This document shows, in pieces, positions 25,948 through 33,178 of a stretch of 64,000 bases of DNA (positions are counted from its first letter, which is position 1; the number at the start of each line of letters is the position of its first letter). Both the position numbers and the translations under genes were made by a program. Source of the stretch: Nocardiopsis potens DSM 45234 (GTDB taxonomy: Bacteria; Actinomycetota; Actinomycetes; Streptosporangiales; Streptosporangiaceae); assembly GCF_000341105.1 (NCBI RefSeq), contig NZ_ANBB01000068.1:1-64000 (forward strand). Reading direction: 5' to 3'. The notes below the pieces were generated by a model that saw only the letters and a list, made by a program, of their open reading frames with translations, had not been told where the DNA came from and did not search any database.

Positions 25948-25965
25948 CTCGATCGATCGATCGAG
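25948..25965. promoter_or_regulatory. Perfect 18-bp palindrome in front of the permease
   Basis: CTCGATCGATCGATCGAG is an exact palindrome ending 15 bp before the permease ATG. A TetR dimer here would block the promoter or leader. A separate 10-bp palindrome GTGCATGCAC sits at 25935-25944. Confidence 0.78.
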
Positions 25966-25980
25966 CGATGAGGAGGCGGT

Positions 25981-27444
25981 ATGAGCGACGAATCGGCGCC
26001 CGTCCGGCAGGCCCGGCCCCCCGCCGGCCCGGAAGAGGGGACCGCCTCCCGGCGGGGCCTGCGCCCGGGGCTCGGCGACCGGCAGATGAGCATGATCGCG
26101 ATCGGCGGGGTGATCGGCGCCGGCCTGTTCGTCGGGACCGGCAGCGTGGTGCACACGGCGGGGCCGGCGGCGCTGCTCGCCTACGCCGCCTCGGGGCTCC
26201 TGGTCATCATGGTCATGCGGATGCTGGCCGAGCTCTCCGTCGCCTCCCCGAGCACCGGCTCGTTCGCCGGCTACGCCTCGCGCGAGTTCGGCGGCTGGAT
26301 GGGCATGGCCATCGGCTGGCTCTACACCTACGCGTGGTGGGTCACCGTCGGCGTGGAGGCGGTCATCGGCGGCGGACTGGTGCACGGGCTGCTGCCCTCG
26401 GTCCCCGCCTGGGCGGCGGCGCTGCTGTTCATGCTGGTGCTCACCGCCTCCAACCTGGCCGCGGTGCGCGCCTTCGGCGAGCTGGAGTACTGGTTCGCGC
26501 TGATCAAGGTGGCCGCGATCGTGCTGTTCATCGGGCTCGGCCTGGCCGCGATCGCCGGACTGCTGCCCGGGGTCCCCGCGCCCGGCACCGGCAACCTCCT
26601 CGGCCAGGGCGGGTTCGCCCCCAACGGCTGGTACGCGCTGCTCCCCGCCGCCCTCGTGGCGACCTTCGCCTTCAACGGCGCCGAAGTGGTCACCATCGCG
26701 GCCGGCGAGGCCCGCCGCCCGGCCGAGGCGGTGCGCCGCGCCATCCGCTCCACGGTCGTCCGCATCCTGGTCTTCTACATCGGCTCCGTCGCGGTCATCG
26801 TCACCCTGCTGCCGCACGGAGAGGCCGGCATCGACGAGAGCCCCTACTCCGCCGTCCTGGGCCGGCTGGGCATCCCGAACGCGGACCTGATCATGGACCT
26901 GGTGGTGCTGGTCGCCGTGCTCTCCTGCCTGAACGCCGGCATCTACACCTCCTCCCGGATGGCCTACGCGCTGGCCGCCCGCGGCGAGGCGCCGCGCCTG
27001 CTCGGCCGGTCCAACGCGGCCGGGGTCCCGGTCCCCGCGGTGCTCGCCTCCGGCCTGGCCGGGCTCCTCACCGCCTGCGCGAACTACTTCTTCAGCACCG
27101 ACGCCGTCTTCGACTTCCTGGTCGCCTCCAGCGGCTCGGTGATCGTGCTGCTCTACCTCTGCATCGCCGCCACCCAGATCCGCGCCCGCGGCCGGGCCGA
27201 GCGCGAGGGCCGCCGCCTCACCGTGCGCATGTGGGGCCACCCCTACCTGCCGTGGGCGGTGATCGCCGTGCTGGCCGGGCTCTTCGCCCTGCTCGCCCTC
27301 GACCCGGAGACCCGCCGCTCGCTGCTGCTGACCCTGGTGGTCGCGGCGGTCGCGGTGACCGCCGGGCTGATCCGGCAGCGCAGGCGCCGGGACACACCGG
27401 CCGACTCCGGCCTGAGCGGCCCGCCCCGGGGCGGAACACCGTAG
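25981..27444 (+). CDS. APC-family amino acid permease
   Basis: A 487-aa, 12-helix transporter of the amino acid-polyamine-organocation family. The first helix carries the substrate-binding motif AIGGVIGAGLFVGTG, and ATFAFNGAEVVTIAAGEARRP matches the AnsP/GabP/ProY group. ATG follows GAGGAGG. It probably imports an amino acid with protons. The palindromic TetR box just upstream suggests joint control with the acyl-CoA operon. The next gene (helicase-membrane fusion) starts 9 bp after its stop, so they may share a transcript. Confidence 0.93.
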   Translation: MSDESAPVRQARPPAGPEEGTASRRGLRPGLGDRQMSMIAIGGVIGAGLFVGTGSVVHTAGPAALLAYAASGLLVIMVMRMLAELSVASPSTGSFAGYASREFGGWMGMAIGWLYTYAWWVTVGVEAVIGGGLVHGLLPSVPAWAAALLFMLVLTASNLAAVRAFGELEYWFALIKVAAIVLFIGLGLAAIAGLLPGVPAPGTGNLLGQGGFAPNGWYALLPAALVATFAFNGAEVVTIAAGEARRPAEAVRRAIRSTVVRILVFYIGSVAVIVTLLPHGEAGIDESPYSAVLGRLGIPNADLIMDLVVLVAVLSCLNAGIYTSSRMAYALAARGEAPRLLGRSNAAGVPVPAVLASGLAGLLTACANYFFSTDAVFDFLVASSGSVIVLLYLCIAATQIRARGRAEREGRRLTVRMWGHPYLPWAVIAVLAGLFALLALDPETRRSLLLTLVVAAVAVTAGLIRQRRRRDTPADSGLSGPPRGGTP

Positions 27445-27453
27445 GGTGCAGTC

Positions 27454-30420
27454 GTGACCGACGCGTTGCGGCCGCTGGACGGGGCGCACTGGCCCGGAGG
27501 GCTCCGGCCCTACCAGCGCACGGCGGTGCGGCGCGTCGCCGAGCGCTGGGACGCCGGGCGGCGCCGCACCTGGGTGGTGCTGCCGCCCGGCGCGGGCAAG
27601 ACCCTGGTCGGCCTGGAGGCCGCGCGCGAGCTGGGCCGGCGCACCGTGGTGTTCGCACCCAACACCGCGATCCAGGGCCAGTGGACCGCGCACTGGCGCG
27701 CCTTCGAACGGCCCGACGGGTGCACCGCCGGGACCCGGCGCGACCTGCGCGACCCCGTCACCGTGCTCACCTACCAGTCACTGGCGGTGTTCGACCCCGA
27801 CGCCGAGACCGACGAGGACGGCCGCCCCCGCGCCTCGCCCCGGGAGCGGCTGCACGGCAACGGCGCCGCCCTGGTCGCGGCGCTGCACCGGGCGGGCCCG
27901 ATCACGGTGCTGCTGGACGAGTGCCACCACCTTCTCCAGGTGTGGGGCCGCCTCCTCGACGAGGTGCTGGCGGAGCTGGACGACGCCTACGTGATCGGGC
28001 TGACCGGCACCCCCGCGGCGAGCCTCACCGCCGCCGAGGCCCGGCTGGTGGACCGCCTGTTCGGCCCGCCGGTGGTCGGCGCCTCCATCCCGGCGCTGGT
28101 CCGCGACGGCCACCTCGCCCCGTTCGCCGAACTCGCCTACCTCACCGCGCCGACCCGGCTGGAGCGGGACCACCTCGCCGAGCAGGGCACCCGGTTCGCC
28201 GAGATGTGCACCGACCTGCTCGCCCCCGGGTTCGCCGACACCGACTTCCTGCCCTGGGTGGACGCCAGGTTCGGCGAGCGGGCCACCGCGGACGGCGAAC
28301 GGCTGCCCTGGCCGCGGCTGGCCGCCCAGGAGCCCGAACTCACCGACGCGGTGCTCCGGCTGCACCACGCCGGGCTGTGCGCCCTGCCCGAAGGCGCCCG
28401 GATGCTGGAGCGCCACCGGCACCCGCCGCGTGCCGAGGACTGGACCGCGCTGATCGGCGACTACGCGCGCAACCGGCTGGACGGCGGCTCGGCGCGGGAC
28501 CGCGCCGCGCGCGAGCGCATCCGGGCCGCGCTGCCCTCGGTCGGCTACCACCTGACCGCGCGCGGCGTCCGGGCCGGCGCCTCACCGGCCGACCGGGTCC
28601 TCGCCCGCAGCGCCGCCAAGTCCTACGCCACGGTGGAGATCCTCTCCGCCGAGAGCGCCTCGATCGGCGCGAGGCTGCGCGCCCTGGTCCTGTGCGACCA
28701 CGAGCGGGCCGCGGCGCGCCCGCCCGCCCGGCTCCGCGGCGTGCTCGCCGACGACGCCGGATCGGCCCGGCTCCAGCTGGAGCTGCTGGCCGCCGACGCG
28801 CGCACCGAGGGCCTGTCCCCGATGCTGGTCACCGGCCGCACCGTGGCGGCCGCGCCGGGCACCGCCGCCGACTTCATCGCCTTCGCCGCGCGCGAGCGCC
28901 CCGACCTGGACCTGCGGGCCGTGCCGAGCGGCCCGCTCCACCAGGTCGAGGGCGGCTGGAGCTCCCGGATCTGGGTCGCCCTGGCCACCCGGTTCTTCGA
29001 GGCCGGCCGCTGCCAGGTGCTGGTGGGCACCCGCGCGCTGCTCGGCGAGGGCTGGGACGCGCGCGGCGTCAACACCGTCGTCGACCTGACCACCGCGACC
29101 ACCTCCACCGCGGTGGTGCAGAGCCGGGGCCGCGCGCTGCGGCTGGACCCGGCGTGGCCGGAGAAGACCGCGAACACCTGGACCGTGGTCTGCAGCACCG
29201 ACGGGCACCCGCGCGGCTCCGCCGACTGGAACCGCTTCGTCCGCAAGCACGAGGGGTACCTGGGCGTCGACGCCGAGGGCGAGGTGATGAGCGGCGTCGC
29301 CCACGTCGACCCGGCGTTCTCCCCGTTCGAACCGCCGCCGGAGGAGGAGCTGGACGCGGTCAACGCCCGGATGCTGGCCCGGGCCGAGCGGCGGGACGAG
29401 ACCCGCCGCCGCTGGAGCCTGGGCGCCTCCTACCGGGACGAGCTCCTGCCCACGCTGCGGGTGCGCGCCGCCCGAGGCCGGGCCGCCGCCCCGGCCGGCG
29501 ACGTTCCACCGCCGGAGCCCCCGACAGCACTGCCGGCGGCCGCGGGCGCGATTCCCGGCCCCGGCGCCCCGCCCGCCTCGAGCCTTGTGCCGCTGGCCAC
29601 GCTCCCCACTCGGGCCGCGGCCCTGCTCGTCGCCGTGCCCGCCCCGCTCGCCGCTCTGCTCGCGCCCGTGTTCGCCGTCCTACCCGCCCCGCTCGCCGCT
29701 CTGCTCGCGCTCCTGCTCGACCTGCTCGTCTGCCTCGGTGTGATCCTCACCTTCTTCGGGGCGCCGCTCCTGGTGGTCGTGGCCTTCGTGGCGCTTCCCT
29801 GGTGGGCGCTGATCGGGCTGTTCGCCCTGCCCCCGACCCTGCTCATGATCGTGGAGGGGCGCCGGGAGCAGGCCCGGGTGCGCGGCGTGGTGCGGATGCA
29901 GGAGATCGCGGCGGAGCCGGTGGACACCGCGCGCTACGCGTCCGCGGTCGCCGACGGCCTGCGCGCGGCGGGCCGCTCCGAGGCGGGCGCCGAGGCCGTC
30001 AGGATCCGGGTGGACGCAGACGGGGTGTACCGCTACACGCTGACCGGGGCCGGGGCGACGGCGGCGGAGGAGTTCGCCACCGCCCTGGACGAGGTCCTGG
30101 CACCGCTGGTGGGCACCCCCCGCTACCTCATCCCGAGGTACCTGCCGGACGCCCCGGCGAACGGTCGCGACGCCCGCGCACGGGCCCGCGCCCAGCTGGC
30201 CGGCCGCCCCCGCGCCAACCGCGCCGCCTACCACGCGGTCCCCGGCGTCTTCGGCCGGAACAAGGAGGCGGTCCGCGCCTTCACCGGGGCCTGGAACACC
30301 TGGGTCTCCGCCGGCGAGGCGGTCTACGCCGCGAGCGCTGCGGGCCGCGAGATCCTCGCCGAGCACTACGGCACCGACCCGACCGGGACCGCCACCGCCC
30401 GCCGGATGTCCTGGTCCTGA
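27454..30420 (+). CDS. Superfamily II helicase fused to a membrane region
   Basis: A 988-aa protein. Residues 1-600 form a complete SF2 helicase core: LRPYQRTAV, Walker A PPGAGKT (44-50), DECHH (155-159), LTGTPA (183-188), VGTRALLGEGWDARGVN (524-540) and QSRGRALR (556-563). A long Arg-rich insert lies between the two RecA lobes. After a Pro/Ala linker comes a hydrophobic block (about 718-800) long enough for three helices, then a soluble C-terminal domain of about 190 aa with VDADGVYRYTLTGAGATAAE. A helicase tethered to the membrane is unusual; a defence or DNA-uptake role is only conjecture. GTG 27454 lies 9 bp after the permease stop. Confidence 0.88.
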   Translation: MTDALRPLDGAHWPGGLRPYQRTAVRRVAERWDAGRRRTWVVLPPGAGKTLVGLEAARELGRRTVVFAPNTAIQGQWTAHWRAFERPDGCTAGTRRDLRDPVTVLTYQSLAVFDPDAETDEDGRPRASPRERLHGNGAALVAALHRAGPITVLLDECHHLLQVWGRLLDEVLAELDDAYVIGLTGTPAASLTAAEARLVDRLFGPPVVGASIPALVRDGHLAPFAELAYLTAPTRLERDHLAEQGTRFAEMCTDLLAPGFADTDFLPWVDARFGERATADGERLPWPRLAAQEPELTDAVLRLHHAGLCALPEGARMLERHRHPPRAEDWTALIGDYARNRLDGGSARDRAARERIRAALPSVGYHLTARGVRAGASPADRVLARSAAKSYATVEILSAESASIGARLRALVLCDHERAAARPPARLRGVLADDAGSARLQLELLAADARTEGLSPMLVTGRTVAAAPGTAADFIAFAARERPDLDLRAVPSGPLHQVEGGWSSRIWVALATRFFEAGRCQVLVGTRALLGEGWDARGVNTVVDLTTATTSTAVVQSRGRALRLDPAWPEKTANTWTVVCSTDGHPRGSADWNRFVRKHEGYLGVDAEGEVMSGVAHVDPAFSPFEPPPEEELDAVNARMLARAERRDETRRRWSLGASYRDELLPTLRVRAARGRAAAPAGDVPPPEPPTALPAAAGAIPGPGAPPASSLVPLATLPTRAAALLVAVPAPLAALLAPVFAVLPAPLAALLALLLDLLVCLGVILTFFGAPLLVVVAFVALPWWALIGLFALPPTLLMIVEGRREQARVRGVVRMQEIAAEPVDTARYASAVADGLRAAGRSEAGAEAVRIRVDADGVYRYTLTGAGATAAEEFATALDEVLAPLVGTPRYLIPRYLPDAPANGRDARARARAQLAGRPRANRAAYHAVPGVFGRNKEAVRAFTGAWNTWVSAGEAVYAASAAGREILAEHYGTDPTGTATARRMSWS
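29638..29710 (+). repeat. In-frame 28-nt direct repeat inside the helicase gene
   Basis: CCCGCCCCGCTCGCCGCTCT, continuing for 8 further identical bases, occurs at 29638 and again at 29683. The 45-nt offset keeps frame and duplicates PAPLAALLA in the membrane block, indicating a recent tandem duplication. Confidence 0.8.
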
Positions 30421-30549
30421 CCAGGGGACCGGCCGGAGAGGCCCGGCCTCGGGGAGGGGTCGGCCTGCCGGGGGCTGCCGGGTATGCGGCCGACTCGGCG
30501 CGGCGACGATGACGGCGGAGGAGGGGAGACGGCCAGGCCTCTCACCAGG

Positions 30550-30925
30550 GCACGGCGCCTCACGGGGCGGGGGTTCAAGCTGGCGGCGACGGCGGGAGGG
30601 GGACCGGCTGGTCGGTTGGGCGCGGCGCCTCGCGGGGCGGGGGTTCAGGCGGGCGGCGACGGCGGCGGTGGGGGCGGGGCGGAGGCGGTCGCCCGGGTGT
30701 CGGGCCCCACGGGGCGGGGGTTCAGGCGGGCGGCGACGGCGGCGGTGGGGACCGGCCGGTCGGTCGGTCGGGTACGGCACCCCGCAGAGCGAAGGTCAAG
30801 ACGCGCGGCGACGGCGAAGGCAGGGCCGGGGCCGGGCACCCCAGCCGCGCGCGGCACCTCGCGGAGCGAAGGTTCAAGCTCGCGGCGACGGCGGCGGGTG
30901 GGGACCGGCTGGTCGGTCGGGGGTG
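30550..30925 (-). repeat. A/B repeat cluster, five units, reverse orientation
   Basis: Five units of about 70-77 bp follow each other. Each contains a GNGNGGAGCGAAGGTTCAAG-like core followed by GCGGCGACGGCGGCGG and usually GGACCGGCYGGTCGGT. Units 1-3 are degenerate A types (cores at 30571, 30641, 30718). Unit 4 is B type (GAAGGTCAAG at 30791) and unit 5 is A type (GGTTCAAG at 30871). Read on the minus strand, the order A-B matches the cluster at 31.5 kb. Confidence 0.8.
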
Positions 30926-31066
30926 GCAGAGCAGGGAGGGGCGGCCGGGGCGGGCAGAGGGAGCGGGTTCGCCGTGTCCGCGTCGCCCGGGGCGTCGGGG
31001 CCGGCCGCCGCTGAAACCGCTACCCCTCTCTGAACTGGGCGAATACGCAGGGGGATGGTGGGGTGG

Positions 31067-31371
31067 GGTGCCCTGCGCACCGCGAGAGCACCCCGGTGAT
31101 TCCTGGGCGCGCATCCTGGGCCGGATCGGGCCCCGGGAGGCCCGGTTCGCCCTGATCGGGCCGGTGACGGAGGGTTCGAGCCGCCCGCAAGACCGGGATG
31201 CAGGGGGCCGGAACCCGGGGAGAGGCGGAGCGGGGGTGGGATGTCGCTTTTGTTCTCTCGGGGAGCCCCGTTTGGCCACTCTGGGTGATCGGTGAGAGGG
31301 TGGTGGGGGCTTGGGGGCTTACTACTCGCTGGTAGATGTAATCGGGGTGCTGCGGAGGTGCGCAGGGCGCC
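31067..31371. repeat. 305-bp core element with terminal inverted repeats
   Basis: The left end GGTGCCCTGCGCACC (31067-31081) is the complement of the right end GGTGCGCAGGGCGCC (31357-31371) at 14 of 15 positions. Pairing continues inward through GAGCACCCC...GATT (31085-31101) against AATCGGGGTGCT (31340-31351), giving imperfect arms of 32-35 bp. The interior is less GC-rich than its surroundings and carries no gene. It could be a small non-autonomous element or a structured RNA. Confidence 0.6.
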
Positions 31372-31488
31372 CCCGCTCCTGTCCGTTCCTCGCCGCAAAC
31401 CCGGCATAGGGGATAAGGTCGCCCCCTGGCGGGAGCACGTGCCGGGCCTGGCCGGTGAACGCGGCGCCCGGCTCCCTCCCACCCTCGC

Positions 31489-31790
31489 CGCCTGCTTGAA
31501 CCTTCGCTCCGCGAGGCGCCGCGCTCGGGTGAGGCGCCCGGCCCTGCCCCTACCTTCACCGTCGCTGCCCGTCTTGACCTTCGCTCTGCGGGACGCCGCG
31601 CCTGATCGACCGGCCGGTCCCCGAGCGCTGCCTTCGCTGCCTGCTTGAACCTTCGCTCCGCGAGGTGCCGCGCTCGGCTGAGGCGCCCGGCCCTGCTCCT
31701 ACCGGCGCCGTCGCTGCCCGTCTTGACCTTCGCTCCGTGGGGCGCCGCGTTCGGGGGATGTCGGTGCCCCGGCCCTTTCTCGGCCGTTGT
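31489..31790 (+). repeat. Two tandem 149-bp A/B dimers
   Basis: A halves start at 31490 and 31639 (GCCTGCTTGAACCTTCGCTC) and B halves at 31561 and 31710 (GTCGCTGCCCGTCTTGACCT). Both pairs are exactly 149 bp apart. The two A halves differ at only about four of 65 positions. In each half CCTTCGC and GCGAGG or GCGGGR can pair around a 3-nt loop, with the pairing partly kept by G-U in the B type. Confidence 0.85.
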
Positions 31791-31916
31791 CGCGGAGGTG
31801 CCTCGATGGCCTTCGCTGGTTTTTCGGCGCGCGGGTGCGGGAGCGGATCGGCTGATCTCGGGCGAAAGCGCTTCGGGGGTGGGCCGCGCGGCTGCGGATC
31901 GGGCACAATCGCGGCC

Positions 31917-32852
31917 ATGAGCGACCTGCGCATGCTCGACCCCCTCTACCAGCCTGCGGAAGAGACCGCGGAGGGCTGGTGCACCCGCGTCCATCCGGGG
32001 AACACCCCGCAGGGCGGCCGGGACGCGCTGGCCCACCACTTCCTCAAGGAGGAGGCCGCGGCCGGCGGCGACCCGGAGCGCGCGCGGGAGTTCGCCGACG
32101 CCGCCAACCTGATGGACTGGGAGAAGCACGACGAGGTGACGGTGCTCGGCCACCGGTACAGGATCGTGCGGATCGAGCGCTACGTCCTGTTCACCGGGGA
32201 CGAACCGGAACCGCCCGGCCCCGCCGACGCGGATCCGCCGCGCGGCCCGGTCGGCCTCGGCGCCGACTCCGACCCCGCCCCGCGCGCCGCCGGACTCAAG
32301 GAGGAGATCGCCGGCGTGGTCCCCGCGGGCGGCCCGATCCCGCCCGAGGTCACCGAGGACGCCCTGGTCGGCAGCATGGCCTACCCCGACCTGGTGACCA
32401 TGCCGCCCGACTTCCAGCTGCTCTCCAAGGGGCGCGGCGACCCGGGCTGGCGCCCGATGGGCCAGGAGCACGCCACGCTGGAGGAGGCCCGGGACGCCCT
32501 CCGCCGGTTCTTCGAGAACATGGTCCGCGAGGACGAGGAGGGCTCCTCGCTCCGCCCCGGGGTGGGCGACGCCTGCCGCAGGGAGCTGCGCCGCTGGTCG
32601 GAGGAGGACGGCCCGATCGACGCCGCCGACGTGCTGGAGCACCGCTTCCGGGTGGCGCGGGTGCTGCGCGTGGTCCGGGTGGGCTTCGACGGACCGGAAC
32701 CGCCCCGGGCCAGCGACCCCGACCCCGAGCTCCCGCCCGCTGTCCTGCACCTGGAGGCGGCCGAGGCCGGCGAGCTCTCCCCGGACGACGCACCGGTCCC
32801 GCCCCGCCCCGGTCCGGAGGCGCGGCGCTTCCTCCCCGGCGACTCGCCCTAG
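31917..32852 (+). CDS. DUF5954-like protein with two repeated halves
   Basis: A 311-aa acidic soluble protein. Each half ends with the DUF5954-like phrase: VLGHRYRIVRIERYVLFTGD ... EPEPPGPADADPP in the first, VLEHRFRVARVLRVVRVGFD ... GPEPPRASDPDPE in the second. The halves look like an internal duplication. ATG 31917 follows the last intergenic repeat. DUF5954 proteins are common in Streptomyces relatives but have no known function. A 12-bp hairpin follows the stop. Confidence 0.75.
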   Translation: MSDLRMLDPLYQPAEETAEGWCTRVHPGNTPQGGRDALAHHFLKEEAAAGGDPERAREFADAANLMDWEKHDEVTVLGHRYRIVRIERYVLFTGDEPEPPGPADADPPRGPVGLGADSDPAPRAAGLKEEIAGVVPAGGPIPPEVTEDALVGSMAYPDLVTMPPDFQLLSKGRGDPGWRPMGQEHATLEEARDALRRFFENMVREDEEGSSLRPGVGDACRRELRRWSEEDGPIDAADVLEHRFRVARVLRVVRVGFDGPEPPRASDPDPELPPAVLHLEAAEAGELSPDDAPVPPRPGPEARRFLPGDSP

Positions 32853-32855
32853 GTG

Positions 32856-32893
32856 CACCGCCCCCGGCGGGGAGGCCCGTCCCGGGGGCGGTG
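32856..32893 (+). terminator. Terminator after the DUF5954-like gene
   Basis: CACCGCCCCCGG and CCGGGGGCGGTG pair perfectly around a 14-nt loop, 3 bp after the TAG. The rest of the 326-bp gap to 33179 holds no gene; an extended -10-like TGCTAGCAT at 33115-33123 may start the next operon. Confidence 0.75.
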
Positions 32894-33178
32894 GCCTGGC
32901 GCCGCCGGTGCCCGGAGCCGGTGTCCGCACCTGCGGCGCGGCTCCGCCGGGAGCGGAGGGCGGTCCGCGCGCCGGGCCGCCCCGAGGGCTCCGAACCCGC
33001 CCCCCAAGGCCTTGCGAGTCCCGGGGAGAGGGGCCCCGCCCCCGGTGAACTCGCCCCGGAATGCCCCGGAACGGGGCGAAATCCCTGGTCTGTGCCATCG
33101 GAGGGGGCGCGGCGTTGCTAGCATGAGCGCGCCCCGGAGACGGGGCGGCAGACGATGGAAGAGGCGGAGGAGGCGGGC

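Larger units (their letters stand above)
30421..31916. other. 1.5-kb gene-free region of nested inverted repeats
   Basis: No reading frame here has believable codon use, start context or family resemblance. The stretch consists of a rightward A/B cluster (30550-30925), a central AT-richer segment with terminal inverted repeats (31067-31371) and a leftward A/B cluster (31489-31790). The next gene's promoter lies at about 31790-31916. Confidence 0.7.

Noticed and set aside
24921-25970. GATC/CGATCGAT clusters as a replication origin or methylation hot-spot
   Set aside because: No dnaA or DnaA boxes are near; positions at three promoters fit TetR operators better.
29581-29830. Frameshift explaining the hydrophobic block in the helicase
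   Set aside because: The frame remains open with normal codon bias on both sides, and the soluble C-terminal domain follows in the same frame, so the membrane block appears genuine.
25935-30512. 1525-aa plus-strand reading frame over the permease and helicase
   Set aside because: It is an open frame caused by high GC in a different phase; the permease and helicase frames carry all recognisable motifs.
30550-31790. CRISPR array
   Set aside because: Repeat units vary in sequence and length (70-77 bp), the intervals are themselves conserved, and no cas gene is in view.
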